From: an uncultured Rhodopila sp.
GTDB lineage: Bacteria; Pseudomonadota; Alphaproteobacteria; Acetobacterales; Acetobacteraceae
DNA length: 64,000 bases
Reading direction: 5' to 3'
Assembly: GCF_903944925.1 (NCBI RefSeq)
Contig: NZ_CAJATU010000199.1
Span: forward strand, 1 to 64,000
Positions 18,121 to 27,284 of the stretch are shown here, piece by piece (position 1 is the first letter of the stretch; each line of letters begins with the position of its first letter). The notes below the pieces were generated by a model. The model saw nothing but the letters and a program-made list of their open reading frames with translations. It was not told where the DNA came from and did no database searches. The translations under genes and the position numbers were made by a program.

Positions 18121-18557
18121 GGTCCGGGCACCTTGTCCCAAACGAGGATGGAGCGCCCCTCCTTGCCATCGAGATAGCTTCGATACGGCGCCGTCGTGAT
18201 TGTCAGGGTATTTCCGTCCAGTTCGAAGAAGCGAACCTGATCGGTGCCGGTCCAACCCTGGTTCCACGAAATGTCGATGTGGTGCGTAACTTGCTTATCG
18301 CCGAGCGTATACGTTCCGGCATAGGCCACCATCGAGCCGAGCAATTGAACGCCTTCTTCCTCAGTGGGAACGACATCCCGTGGCGCCGCTCGGTCCTGCC
18401 GGATGAAAATTGCGTACATCCGGCCATCCGCGGCATATCCCAGATACCCGTCCGGGTGGGCACCGAACTGATCGTGCCTTCGCCCGGTCGCTGTTTCCTC
18501 GCGTTCGTAAGACCGCAGTTTCCAGGTGCCCAGCACGGCCTCGGCATTTTGTGTCAT
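18117..18557 (-). CDS. Lipocalin-like domain protein
   Basis: A 146-residue single-domain protein matching the bacterial lipocalin-like family: LGTWKLRSYE at the start, HPDGYLGYAADGRMYAIF, AGTYTLGDKQVTHHIDISWN, and a terminal ILVWDKV strand. No signal peptide is present, so it is cytoplasmic. Genes of this family recur in aromatic catabolism clusters but no reaction is established. Both ends overlap neighbours by 4 bases, so it is translationally coupled to PcaB upstream and the SDR downstream. Confidence 0.8.
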   Translation of the reverse strand: MTQNAEAVLGTWKLRSYEREETATGRRHDQFGAHPDGYLGYAADGRMYAIFIRQDRAAPRDVVPTEEEGVQLLGSMVAYAGTYTLGDKQVTHHIDISWNQGWTGTDQVRFFELDGNTLTITTAPYRSYLDGKEGRSILVWDKVPGP

Positions 18558-19930
18558 ACGGACTCCTCCCGTTGTTCAAGGCGTTCACGAATGGCAGCGG
18601 CGTGTTGCAGGGCCGGATCGACCCACCGTGCCGCCGCGGCAACGGCCGGCGCGAGATCGAAAGCGTCGGCCAAATCGACACCCGCATCCTGCACAGCCGG
18701 GTCCCTGGCCAGCACGTCCGCCAACGTCTCGCCGGTCCTGCGAACGACCTCGGCCGCTTGCGCAACGAGATGGTGCGCGGCTTCCCGGCCAAGCTTCGGT
18801 CCGAGCCGCCCGGCTGCCGCATCAGCGAAAAGCAGTCCGCGGGTCAGATCGATCGTCGCGCGCATCCTGTCCGGGTAAACGACGAGGCCCTCAGCAAGCA
18901 GTTTTGCCTCACGCAACGCACCGGAAACCAAACCGAACAGCGACGGCAAGGCGGTCCATTCCGCATGCCACAGCCCGGCCGGACGTTCATGCGCGGCAGC
19001 CATTGCCTCGAACAGCGTCGACGCGTGCGCTTTCGCAGACGTGTGCGCAGCCATAATGACCGTGCACCCGACCGGATTACGCTTATGGGGCATCGCTGAT
19101 GATCCGCCGCGGCCTGGCATGGGCGGTTCCGCGACCTCGCTAACCTCCGTCGAAACGAGATTCACGACATCCGCTGCCATCTTCGCGAGCGCGCCAATCA
19201 GTTGCACCAACCACGCGCCGGTTTCTGCGATGCGGCCGCGGTTGGTGTGCCAACATAACGGCGTGACGCCCAGACAGAGCTCCTGCGCCATCCCGTCCAG
19301 CACGCGCGGACCGTCGTCACCCAGCGATGCCAAAGTGCCGACGGGACCACCAAGCGATACAACCAGCACCCGGGACCGCAGGTCCGGCAGGCGTTCCGCT
19401 ACATCGGCGATTCCGGTCAGCCAGACCGCCACCTTATAGCCGAAACTAATCGGGGCGGCGTGCTGACCGTAACTGCGCCCTACGCATGGCGTCCTTCGAT
19501 GCGTATCCGCCATTTCCGACAGGCCCAAAATGATCGCATCGAGATCGCACGCGATCAAATCCAGCGCGTCGCGCACGCGCAATATCAGCGCAGTATCGAT
19601 GATATCCTGTGTCGTTGCACCTTTATGGAACGATCGTTCCAGATCCGCCGGCAACCGGTTTTGCACCGCCTGGACGAACGGGATTGTCGGCACCCCGGCG
19701 ATACCGGCACGAACACCAAGCGAGGCGATGTCGAGGTCTTCGGGCCGTATCGCCTCGATCGCGGGTGCCAGTGCTTCCGGAGCCAGCCGTATCCAACTTT
19801 GGCTGCGTGCCAAAGCGGCTTCGACCGCCAACATGCTGCCGATCCAGGCATTGTCGGAAAAGCAGGCTCGCATGGCATCGGTTACGAACAACGGCCCGAA
19901 CAACTCTGAATCCAGCGGCGAAAACGTCAT
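18554..19930 (-). CDS. pcaB: 3-carboxy-cis,cis-muconate cycloisomerase
   Basis: A 458-residue member of the fumarase/aspartase superfamily that lactonises 3-carboxy-cis,cis-muconate to 4-carboxymuconolactone. Superfamily signature GGSSAMPHKRNPV is present. PcaB-like details include RSYGQHAAPISFGYKVA, PLCWHTNRGRIAE and AAHERPAGLWHAEW, which separate it from adenylosuccinate lyase. Length fits bacterial PcaB (about 350-450). It overlaps the PcaD-like gene upstream and the lipocalin-like gene downstream by ATGA junctions. Its substrate is the product of PcaGH encoded in the same run. Confidence 0.9.
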   Translation of the reverse strand: MTFSPLDSELFGPLFVTDAMRACFSDNAWIGSMLAVEAALARSQSWIRLAPEALAPAIEAIRPEDLDIASLGVRAGIAGVPTIPFVQAVQNRLPADLERSFHKGATTQDIIDTALILRVRDALDLIACDLDAIILGLSEMADTHRRTPCVGRSYGQHAAPISFGYKVAVWLTGIADVAERLPDLRSRVLVVSLGGPVGTLASLGDDGPRVLDGMAQELCLGVTPLCWHTNRGRIAETGAWLVQLIGALAKMAADVVNLVSTEVSEVAEPPMPGRGGSSAMPHKRNPVGCTVIMAAHTSAKAHASTLFEAMAAAHERPAGLWHAEWTALPSLFGLVSGALREAKLLAEGLVVYPDRMRATIDLTRGLLFADAAAGRLGPKLGREAAHHLVAQAAEVVRRTGETLADVLARDPAVQDAGVDLADAFDLAPAVAAAARWVDPALQHAAAIRERLEQREESV

Positions 19931-20742
19931 CGCGCCCCCCCGATCGGCCTGATCAAAAAATCCCCGACCAGATCAGCAATTTCCTCCGGCGCTTCCCATA
20001 TCGCGCGATGTCCGAGATCGTGCAGCAGCTCCAACCGCGCATCCGGGATGCGCGAAGCCAGGATCTTCGAGTTACGCGGCTTCACCAGAACGTCGTGCGC
20101 GCCGGTCGCAACCAAAGTGGGCGCCTTGATCCGTCGCAAGTCATGGTAACGATCGAATTTCCGCAACGAGTCCATTTGCCGCTGGGCCACGAACATCGGC
20201 GTGGGGTACTCCAACTCGCGGCGCATCTGCTGTTCCACCGCCTCGGCATGGGTGGCCAAATATTCGGGCGAGTAGGTCACCGGCCACGCCTGCCGGGCAG
20301 CCTCCTCTGGCGTTTGTTTCTCTGTTACCATCAAACGGTTGAACACGGACATCGACGCCGGCTCCGCCCAGATTCCGCCGCAGAAAGTCCCGAACAAAAC
20401 CAGACGGTCCAGCCGATCGGCGTGGCGAATGGCCACTTCCTGGGCGATGGCACCCCCCATCGAAAAACCGAACAGATGAACGCGCGCAATCCCCATATGG
20501 TCCAGCAAGCCCGTCACATCTTCCGCCATTTCGACGAAACCGTAGCCTGTATCTGGCTTTTCACTACGCCCTGTGCCACGGTTATCAAATACGATGACGC
20601 TTAAACGTTTCGCCAGACGGTCAATAAACACCGCCGGCCAGGCGAAGCTGCTGAGGCGATAGCCGTTGATCAGGCAAACGGCCGGCCCTTCCCCGGCGAC
20701 GTTGTAGTAAAGCGAGACCTTGCTGTTCGTCGTAAATGGCAT
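19927..20742 (-). CDS. pcaD: Alpha/beta hydrolase, probable 3-oxoadipate enol-lactonase
   Basis: A 271-residue alpha/beta hydrolase. Nucleophile elbow GFSMGG, acid in GAHDVLVKP, and histidine in HDLGHRAIWEAP form a complete triad; FDNRGTGRSEKP is the typical strand-3 loop. PcaD opens the enol-lactone to 3-oxoadipate, and the tight coupling with pcaB supports that role, but the sequence alone would also fit other hydrolases. It is not fused to a PcaC decarboxylase domain, and no separate pcaC is in the window. It carries an iterated palindrome copy at 20412. Confidence 0.75.
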   Translation of the reverse strand: MPFTTNSKVSLYYNVAGEGPAVCLINGYRLSSFAWPAVFIDRLAKRLSVIVFDNRGTGRSEKPDTGYGFVEMAEDVTGLLDHMGIARVHLFGFSMGGAIAQEVAIRHADRLDRLVLFGTFCGGIWAEPASMSVFNRLMVTEKQTPEEAARQAWPVTYSPEYLATHAEAVEQQMRRELEYPTPMFVAQRQMDSLRKFDRYHDLRRIKAPTLVATGAHDVLVKPRNSKILASRIPDARLELLHDLGHRAIWEAPEEIADLVGDFLIRPIGGAR

Positions 20743-20753
20743 AAGGGTTGGTC

Positions 20754-21869
20754 TTATCCTTCCGACTTCGCAGCGGCCAGGTCATGCTTTTCCACGAATG
20801 ACGCCACGGCGGGCGCGAACAGCGTCTGCGACCGGTTGCCGACGAAAACACCTATATGGCCCCCCGCCAATGCCAGTTCCGTATAGTCGGCGCTGCCGAC
20901 CTTCGGTCCCAACGCGCGGGATGTCGCCGGCGGAATGATGTGGTCGTCCTTGGCGTAGACGTTCAGCACCGGCATCTTGATATTGCCGAGATCCACTCTT
21001 CGTCCGTCCAGTTCCCATTCATTGCGGACCAGCTTATTCTGCTGATACAGATCCTTCATCCATTGCTTCGCCGCTTCGCCCGGATGATCCGGCCGATCGG
21101 CGATCCACTTTTCCATGCGGAGCCAGTTCATGAGACGCTGCTCGTCGTCCACGAACTCCAACAGGTCGAGGTTGTATTTCAGCAGGCTGCGCATGGGGGA
21201 CATCTGGTTGAAGATTGCGGCCATGAATTCGCCGGGCAGATTGCCGTTCGCGTCGATCAGGCGATCGACGTCCTCAGGGCTCAAACTACGGGTCCAGATA
21301 TTGATAAAACCATGCCCGAGACGATCTTCCACCGTATCGGCATGGAAATCGATCGGCGTGATGGTCAGGCACAGCGTGTTCACCCGCTCCGGCTCCAGCG
21401 CAGCAAAGGCCGTGGTGAAAACACCGCCTTCGCAGACACCCATCAGGTTGACCTTCGGAACGCCGGCCCGCCTGGCGATTTCGGCCACGCAGTCGGACAG
21501 ATAGCCGAGAATGTAGTCATCCAGCGTCAGATAGCGATCCGCCCGCGATGGATTCCCCCAGTCGACGACGTAAAGATCGAGGCCAAGATTCAACAGATTC
21601 CGAACCAGGGAACGATCTTCCTGAAGGTCGGTCATGGTCCAGCGACCGACAAGACCGTAACAAATCAGCAGCGGCACATGGACGCGCTGTGGCGCCAGCG
21701 GGCGGTAGTGGAACAGGCTGACCTTATCCTGGCTCCACACCAGATCTTTCGGCGTGGTGGCAATCTGCACGTCCGAATCCCGCAGGTCATGCAACAGCTG
21801 CCCCCCGGTCAGCATCTTGGCGCCCATCTTGGCGGCATCGGACAGGACATTTGTGCCGATCTGCGTCAT
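20754..21869 (-). CDS. phaC: Class III polyhydroxyalkanoate synthase, PhaC subunit
   Basis: A 371-residue PHA synthase. It polymerises 3-hydroxyacyl-CoA through the cysteine of the lipase-like box GVCEGG (Cys146). The other triad members fit VYAKDDHIIPP (Asp) and AGGHIGVFVG (His). Size near 40 kDa and the adjoining phaE place it in class III, where both subunits are needed. ATG at 21869 overlaps the phaE stop (ATGA). Its position between the ring-cleavage genes and pcaD is unusual and suggests carbon from aromatics is directed into storage. An iterated palindrome copy is at 21092. Confidence 0.93.
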   Translation of the reverse strand: MTQIGTNVLSDAAKMGAKMLTGGQLLHDLRDSDVQIATTPKDLVWSQDKVSLFHYRPLAPQRVHVPLLICYGLVGRWTMTDLQEDRSLVRNLLNLGLDLYVVDWGNPSRADRYLTLDDYILGYLSDCVAEIARRAGVPKVNLMGVCEGGVFTTAFAALEPERVNTLCLTITPIDFHADTVEDRLGHGFINIWTRSLSPEDVDRLIDANGNLPGEFMAAIFNQMSPMRSLLKYNLDLLEFVDDEQRLMNWLRMEKWIADRPDHPGEAAKQWMKDLYQQNKLVRNEWELDGRRVDLGNIKMPVLNVYAKDDHIIPPATSRALGPKVGSADYTELALAGGHIGVFVGNRSQTLFAPAVASFVEKHDLAAAKSEG

Positions 21870-22729
21870 GTATGCGTTCCCCTTTGCCGAGCGGCGGGTC
21901 GGCGTGCAGGTTGTTGCGGGATCGGTGTTCTTTGCTCCCGCCGCATGGCGCGCAATTCCCTGCGCAGTTCGGTGACGGTGCGGTGGACGTCGTCCAGTTC
22001 GGTGCGCGTCGGAAAGCCGTATTGCTTGCCGATATGTTCGACAAGATCCTGCTGCGCCAGTCGAAGTTCCGTGGTTGCGCGGATCATCGAAGCCTGAGTC
22101 TGCAAGAATCGCTCGGACCGCTGCGTCTCCAGTAATTCGCGATTGGCGGTTTCCACCCACAGGGCCAGCGCTGCCTTGGCGTCCGCGGCTTTTGCGTCGC
22201 CGGCCAATTGCTCGGTGAAACGGCGGCCTGCCCGCAACCACGCCTCCAGCGTGACGGCGTTATGTTCCAGGCTGCGCCGGCGCAGGTTCATCCATGCCTG
22301 CAACACGCCTGCATAGCGCCGCTCGGCCTCCCACAAATCGGCGAAGCGCGGGCCTTCCGCCATCCTGCCCAGCACCTCATCCATTTCACCGGTGCCCCCG
22401 ATCCAGGTGCGCGGATCAGCCATCTTGCGGAATGTTGCTTCGACGATACCGTCGCCGCCCGAGGCCGAAGGAACGCTGGTGGCCAGCTTGGCGCAGACGG
22501 AGGTGGCAGCCGACCACAGATCCATGACCGCCTTGCTGGCCTGGGCAAGCTCTGTTGCGCCCGCAGACAAATCCGCCGGCATTGTAGGCATCATGGGAAT
22601 TTTGCCGGACGCGACGGCCTTCATGCCCTCCGCCAGCGCCTTGCCCGCCTGCTCCTGCGCCCGCATCAGGGCCTGGCCCTGCGCGGTCCAAAAGTCGGTA
22701 ACGGCTTTCGAATAATCGAACGGGTTCAT
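21866..22729 (-). CDS. phaE: Class III PHA synthase subunit PhaE
   Basis: A 287-residue helical protein with the features of PhaE: MNPFDYSKAVTDFWTAQGQA at the N-terminus, a long central helical region around FADLWEAERRYAGVLQAWMNL, and a C-terminal coiled segment (LDDVHRTVTELRRELRAMRRE) ending in a basic proline/arginine-rich tail. PhaE binds and activates PhaC on the granule surface. A TTG at 22741 also opens the frame but overlaps the preceding stop; ATG 22729 starts 8 bases after that stop and fits the family N-terminus. Confidence 0.9.
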   Translation of the reverse strand: MNPFDYSKAVTDFWTAQGQALMRAQEQAGKALAEGMKAVASGKIPMMPTMPADLSAGATELAQASKAVMDLWSAATSVCAKLATSVPSASGGDGIVEATFRKMADPRTWIGGTGEMDEVLGRMAEGPRFADLWEAERRYAGVLQAWMNLRRRSLEHNAVTLEAWLRAGRRFTEQLAGDAKAADAKAALALWVETANRELLETQRSERFLQTQASMIRATTELRLAQQDLVEHIGKQYGFPTRTELDDVHRTVTELRRELRAMRREQRTPIPQQPARRPAARQRGTHT

Positions 22730-22737
22730 GCGGCGGC

Positions 22738-23571
22738 TCAATATTTTAACGTCGCAACGCTACGCAGTTCCTCCGGCGTGCTGGTGCCGAAGCCGAAGAA
22801 TTCCAGGTAGGCGGGGATTTGTTCGAACAGCATGTCAGTGCCAACCTGGATGGTGCAGCCTTTTTCCCGAGCCGCGCGGAGGAACGGGGTGTATTCCTCC
22901 TTCATGACGACCTCGCCGACAAAGGTGTCCGAGGTTATCCGGGTGACATCGACAGGCAACGGGTCGCCGGGCTTCATCCCGAGCGGCGTCGCATTGACAA
23001 CGATGTCGTATCCGACTGGGTCCTTCGATCCCGTCTTGACCTCCAGTTCGCGGTAATGTTGCGAAAGCCGATCGCCCAGCGCTTCCGCGGAGGCTGTTGC
23101 AGGATCGAACAGGCCGATTGCGGATGCACCGGCCGCCGCGATCGACGCTGCAATCGCGGAACCGACGCCACCGCAACCGACGACAAGTGCCCGAGCCCCT
23201 GCGATCCGCTTTCCCTTGCGTTCCACGCCGCGGGTGAAGCCGGCGCCATCGAACATGTCCCCGAGCAACGTGCCGTCGGGGCGGCGCAAAACCGCGTTGC
23301 AGGCACCGGCGATTTTTGCCGTGGTGGTGATCTCGTCCACCAGCTTCGTCGTCGTCACCTTGTGCGGCATGGTTACCAGCGCGCCGTGCACATTGGTGGT
23401 CCGAAACAGCATCTTCAGCAAATCCGGATAGTTCGGCGGTTCCACGCCCACCGGCACGACGACCACGTCGATCCCCTTCATCTCGAACCAGGGGTTATAG
23501 ATCATGGGCGCCTTGAACGATTCGGTCGGAAAACCGAGATGCACGATCAGCTTGGTCCTGCCGGTGATCAT
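22738..23571 (-). CDS. Shikimate/quinate dehydrogenase, AroE family
   Basis: A 277-residue AroE-type enzyme that interconverts shikimate and 3-dehydroshikimate, or quinate and 3-dehydroquinate, with NAD(P). Seen: substrate-binding VTMPHKVTTTKLVDE with the catalytic lysine, GDMFDGAGF with the catalytic aspartate, and the dinucleotide motif VVGCGGVGSAIAASIAAAG. After that strand it lacks a clear NRT-type NADP-specificity motif (it has GLFDPAT), hinting at NAD use and a catabolic role like YdiB/QsuD. The operon position between phaE and pcaG supports a catabolic enzyme rather than the biosynthetic aroE. Confidence 0.88.
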   Translation of the reverse strand: MITGRTKLIVHLGFPTESFKAPMIYNPWFEMKGIDVVVVPVGVEPPNYPDLLKMLFRTTNVHGALVTMPHKVTTTKLVDEITTTAKIAGACNAVLRRPDGTLLGDMFDGAGFTRGVERKGKRIAGARALVVGCGGVGSAIAASIAAAGASAIGLFDPATASAEALGDRLSQHYRELEVKTGSKDPVGYDIVVNATPLGMKPGDPLPVDVTRITSDTFVGEVVMKEEYTPFLRAAREKGCTIQVGTDMLFEQIPAYLEFFGFGTSTPEELRSVATLKY

Positions 23572-23583
23572 TGCTGCACTCCG

Positions 23584-24213
23584 TCAGACATCAAAGAAGA
23601 CGGTTTCGTTTTCGCCCTGCAGGCGGATGTCGAAGACGTAGACCACGCCGTCATCCCGGTTTTCCCGTCTGGCGATCAACGTCTGCCGGCGAACCGCGGG
23701 TTCGATCATGCGCAGCACGGGATCTTCCTCGTTCAGCGCCGCTTCGTCATCGAAATACATCCGGGTCGCCAGGCCGATGTTGATGCCGCGGGCGGCGAGC
23801 CAGACGTTGACGTGCGGGGCCATCGTCTTGTAGCCGCGACGGCCGATCACCGGGCCGGGTTTGACGGTGTCAAAACGATACAGGCCGGTGTCGAATTCGG
23901 TACCGGTGCGGCCCCACCCGCGGAAGCCGGGTTCCAGCGGCTTGTCCGTCTGCCCGTCGGCCGGATGGTTATAGCGGCCGGCAGCGTTGGCCTGCCAGAT
24001 TTCCAGCAGGATGTCCTTGCACGGCGAACCCAGGCCATCGAGCACGCGGCCTTCGATACGGATGCGCTCACCCTTGGTGTTCCGCTCGGCCAGGATATTG
24101 CCAAACGGCTTCTCGAAAATATCGAAGCCAGCCTGATGCGGAATCAGACCGATATGGACATAAGGGCCAGCCGTCTGGGACGGCGTCTCCGGCAGATACT
24201 CCAGTTTGGTCAT
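23584..24213 (-). CDS. pcaG: Protocatechuate 3,4-dioxygenase, alpha subunit
   Basis: A 209-residue intradiol dioxygenase alpha subunit. It begins MTKLEYLPETPSQTAGPYVHIG, has IWQANAAGRYNHPAD and FRGWGRTGTEFDTGLYRFDTVKPG, and ends in GENETVFFDV as PcaG does. The iron-binding tyrosine and histidine set of the beta subunit is incomplete here, as expected. ATG 24213 is chosen from the conserved N-terminus and an AGGGGA sequence upstream. It follows pcaH by 4 bases. Confidence 0.96.
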   Translation of the reverse strand: MTKLEYLPETPSQTAGPYVHIGLIPHQAGFDIFEKPFGNILAERNTKGERIRIEGRVLDGLGSPCKDILLEIWQANAAGRYNHPADGQTDKPLEPGFRGWGRTGTEFDTGLYRFDTVKPGPVIGRRGYKTMAPHVNVWLAARGINIGLATRMYFDDEAALNEEDPVLRMIEPAVRRQTLIARRENRDDGVVYVFDIRLQGENETVFFDV

Positions 24214-24217
24214 GGCG

Positions 24218-24946
24218 CTAATTCCCCTGCAGCTTGTTTTCGAACAGCGTGGAGCGTGTCCCTCGCAGCACGATGTCAAAACGATAAGCCAGGCTGTCCA
24301 GCGGCACGGCGGCGTTCAGGTCCAGCGGGGCGACCAGGCGCTGCCGCGCCGCGGGATCAGGAATGGTATTGATAATCGAATCCATCGGGATCAGCGGATC
24401 GCCCTCGAAATACATCTGGGTGATCAGCCGCTGGGCAAAGCCTGAACCCGACAGCGAAAAATGGATATGCGCCGGCCGCCAGGAGTTCACGTGGTTGCGG
24501 AACGGGTAGGCGCCGGGCTTGACCGTGCGAAAGGCATACGCCCCGGTTTCATCCGTAATCATCCGCCCGCAGCCACCGAAATTCGGATCGATCGGTGCAA
24601 GATAGGTATCGTTCTTGTGGCGATAGCGTCCGCCGGCATTGGCCTGCCACACCTCCACCAGGGTGTTCGGGACGCCGCGCCCATTCTCATCCAACACGCG
24701 TCCGTGGACGACCGTGCGCTCGCCGATAGGTTCGCCGGTCTTGGCGTAATTCAACAGAAGGTCATGGTCCAGCGGACCCAATTCCTCCCGCCCAAACACC
24801 GGTCCGGTAAACTCCGACAAGGAATTCTGCAAAGACCACAAGGCAAGCCGGGGCGAACGCAACGTACTGGTTTTATAGCCCGGGCTGAACCCCGGAGGAT
24901 GCTGTCCTCGGTCGCGCTGGATAAACTCGCTTTGTGGCACCGACAT
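24218..24946 (-). CDS. pcaH: Protocatechuate 3,4-dioxygenase, beta subunit
   Basis: A 242-residue catalytic beta subunit. It carries the non-haem Fe(III) ligands: Tyr108 (GGRYRH), Tyr147 (GAYPFRN), His160 and His162 (WRPAHIHF). The numbering matches the well-studied Pseudomonas putida enzyme. It cleaves protocatechuate between the two hydroxyls to 3-carboxy-cis,cis-muconate, the substrate of pcaB in the same run. Located 18 bases after the 3-dehydroshikimate dehydratase gene that makes its substrate. Confidence 0.97.
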   Translation of the reverse strand: MSVPQSEFIQRDRGQHPPGFSPGYKTSTLRSPRLALWSLQNSLSEFTGPVFGREELGPLDHDLLLNYAKTGEPIGERTVVHGRVLDENGRGVPNTLVEVWQANAGGRYRHKNDTYLAPIDPNFGGCGRMITDETGAYAFRTVKPGAYPFRNHVNSWRPAHIHFSLSGSGFAQRLITQMYFEGDPLIPMDSIINTIPDPAARQRLVAPLDLNAAVPLDSLAYRFDIVLRGTRSTLFENKLQGN

Positions 24947-24964
24947 CAGGGTGTCTCCCGATAG

Positions 24965-26833
24965 TTACAATAGATTGGTTACGACAGAATACTGGCGAGC
25001 CTGGGCGGCGGCGCGCACGGGCGCGTTGGCAGCGCCGAAACCGGCATACCCCTTGCGCCGCTGCACCGCCTCAAAGAAGAAACGATCGCGAAAAGCACCC
25101 GTATACAGATGCCAGAACTCTCCCGCATCGTCACGGTCGTACAGAAGCCCCCGCAGTTGCAGTGCACTCAACGCCGCGTCATCCAGCCCCCATCGCGCCG
25201 ACAGATCATCGTAATAATTGATTGGCATGCTCAGCAATGCTGCCCGCCGAGCCTCGTATTCTTTCGCCGTGCGCTCGATGTCGGAGGACGAGAACGCCAC
25301 ATGATGCACGCCCGCGCCCGAATAGGCCGAAACAAACCGGCCGGTGGATGTCGCGCGGCTTTCGGACGCATTCAGCACCAGCCGCAGCTTTCCGTTCGGA
25401 CTGATCAGCGCCCGGCTCTGCACCAGCCCATAGGGGTCCGGCGTATCCAGTTGCGGCTGTGGCTCCAGGCCGAAAACGCCGCGCCAGAACAGCACATATG
25501 TCGCCATCCGTCCGGCCGGCAACGCCAGCACGACATGGTCGATCGCATCCAGGCCGGCAGACTCGCCGAGATCCGGCAGCAACTCGAAATCGTCCTCCCA
25601 GAAGCTGCGGCCGCCACCTTCCGGTTCGATCAGATATATCAGCGTTCCATCAGGCGCACGCACCGCCGGAATCCGCCGCTCCCCCGAACCGATCCGCTCC
25701 TGCCATTCGGGGCACAGCAACTCGCCCGCACGCTCCAAAGTCCGGGCGGCATCGTCCACCCGAATCGCCATCGCGCAAACGGATGGGCCATGCAACTGGA
25801 AGTGCTCCGCCGCCGCGCTGTCCTGTTCCGCGTTCAGCACCAGATTGATGCCGCCCTGCCGATACAAATCCACCGCCTTGGACCGATGCCGCCCCGCGTG
25901 CCGGAAGCCCAGCGTCTTCAGGAACCGCGCCAGTTCAGGACCGGCGGTTTCGTCAACGGCGAACTCCAGGAACTCATAACCGTCCAGCACCGGCGCGGCC
26001 GGCAGGCCAGCACCGTCCGAAGCTTCCGCCTCGTTCAGGACCAGCGACCGCAGCCCGTCGCGCGCGACCAGGCGCGCCGGAGCGGAACGAAAATCGTCGT
26101 TAAACACCTCCAACGAAAGCGGCCCGCTGTAACCCGAAGCCAGCACCGCCCGCATGAAACCGGTCACGTCCAGATCACCCTGACCGGGGAAATTGCGGAA
26201 ATGCCGGCTCCAGCTCAGCACATCCATCGACAGCTTCGGCGCATCCGCCATCTGCACGAAGAACAACCTGTCAGCCGGCACCCTGGCAATGCCCGCAGGA
26301 TCGTCGCCCAGACTTAACGTGTGGAACGAATCGACGATCAACCCCAGCGCCGGATGATCCGCCATCTGCACGATTCGCCAAGCATGACCCCACAACCGCA
26401 CATACCGCGCCCACGACAAACCCTCATAGCCAATGCGCAATCCCCGCCGCGCCGCGCGTTCCGCCATCTCCCGCAAATCGGCTGCCGCCCGCGCATCATC
26501 GTCGATCGTTGCGGCCTGCGTGTTGCTGCACACCAGGGTCAGATCCGTCCCGAGCGCCTGCATCACGTCGAATTTTCGTTCCGCCCGGTCCATGTTGCGA
26601 GCGCGCTGAGGCTCCGGCATCGCCTCGAAATCGCGAAACGGCTGATACAGATAGACCGCCAGGTCGAGATCCTCGCAAATCCGCCGTACATCCGCGGGCG
26701 AACCGTCGAACGACAGCAGATCCGCTTCCATGATCTCGACGCCGTCGAAACCAACCGCCGCGGCAGCCTCCAGCTTGTCCGGCAAGGTTCCGCTCAACGC
26801 CACTGTCGCAATGCATTTCGGAAGCGCCGTCAT
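24965..26833 (-). CDS. quiC: 3-dehydroshikimate dehydratase fused to HPPD-like domain
   Basis: A 622-residue two-domain protein. The N-terminal half (about 1-275) is a sugar-phosphate isomerase-like TIM barrel, with metal-site segments IVDSFHTL, VQMADAP and SLEVFNDDF; this part dehydrates 3-dehydroshikimate to protocatechuate. The C-terminal half (about 285-610) is a vicinal-oxygen-chelate module like 4-hydroxyphenylpyruvate dioxygenase, retaining candidate ligands in AIDHVVLAL, GVHHVAFSS and FFFEAVQRR. The same architecture is known as QuiC1 in Pseudomonas. It follows aroQ by 1 base and precedes pcaH, matching its place in the pathway. Confidence 0.93.
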   Translation of the reverse strand: MTALPKCIATVALSGTLPDKLEAAAAVGFDGVEIMEADLLSFDGSPADVRRICEDLDLAVYLYQPFRDFEAMPEPQRARNMDRAERKFDVMQALGTDLTLVCSNTQAATIDDDARAAADLREMAERAARRGLRIGYEGLSWARYVRLWGHAWRIVQMADHPALGLIVDSFHTLSLGDDPAGIARVPADRLFFVQMADAPKLSMDVLSWSRHFRNFPGQGDLDVTGFMRAVLASGYSGPLSLEVFNDDFRSAPARLVARDGLRSLVLNEAEASDGAGLPAAPVLDGYEFLEFAVDETAGPELARFLKTLGFRHAGRHRSKAVDLYRQGGINLVLNAEQDSAAAEHFQLHGPSVCAMAIRVDDAARTLERAGELLCPEWQERIGSGERRIPAVRAPDGTLIYLIEPEGGGRSFWEDDFELLPDLGESAGLDAIDHVVLALPAGRMATYVLFWRGVFGLEPQPQLDTPDPYGLVQSRALISPNGKLRLVLNASESRATSTGRFVSAYSGAGVHHVAFSSSDIERTAKEYEARRAALLSMPINYYDDLSARWGLDDAALSALQLRGLLYDRDDAGEFWHLYTGAFRDRFFFEAVQRRKGYAGFGAANAPVRAAAQARQYSVVTNLL

Positions 26834-26834
26834 G

Positions 26835-27284
26835 CTAACCAGCCTTTTCGTCGATCAGGCGAGCGATCCGGCGCAAGGCAAGCAGGTATCCCTGCGTGCC
26901 AAACCCCGCGATCACCCCGTCAGCCCGAGCCGAAACAAACGAATGATGCCGGAATTCCTCCCGCTTGTGGACCTGCGAAATATGAATTTCGATCACCGGT
27001 GAATCGAACGTGTTCAGCGCATCCAGTATCGCAACCGAGTAATGCGTGAACGCCGCCGGATTTATCACGATTCCACCCGCGGTTTCGCGGGCTTCGTGGA
27101 TCCAGTCGATGATCTCGTATTCCCGATTGCTTTGATGGAAACGCAGTTCCAGGCCCAGTTCCTGCGCTTCCGCGCGGCAGTCGCGTTCCACGTCGGCCAG
27201 AGTTTCGTGGCCGTAGATATGCGGCTGCCGTTTGCCCAGCAGGTTCAGGTTCGGTCCGTTCAGGACAAAAACCAGGCGGCTCAT
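26835..27284 (-). CDS. aroQ: Type II 3-dehydroquinate dehydratase
   Basis: A 149-residue dodecameric-type dehydroquinase converting 3-dehydroquinate to 3-dehydroshikimate. Family motifs are complete: [18 protein letters not shown] with the active-site arginine and tyrosine, [16 protein letters not shown], and [15 protein letters not shown]. It overlaps the transporter stop by 4 bases and the dehydratase gene follows after 1 base, so it serves quinate catabolism. Whether it also covers aromatic biosynthesis cannot be told here. Confidence 0.96.
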   Translation of the reverse strand: MSRLVFVLNGPNLNLLGKRQPHIYGHETLADVERDCRAEAQELGLELRFHQSNREYEIIDWIHEARETAGGIVINPAAFTHYSVAILDALNTFDSPVIEIHISQVHKREEFRHHSFVSARADGVIAGFGTQGYLLALRRIARLIDEKAG

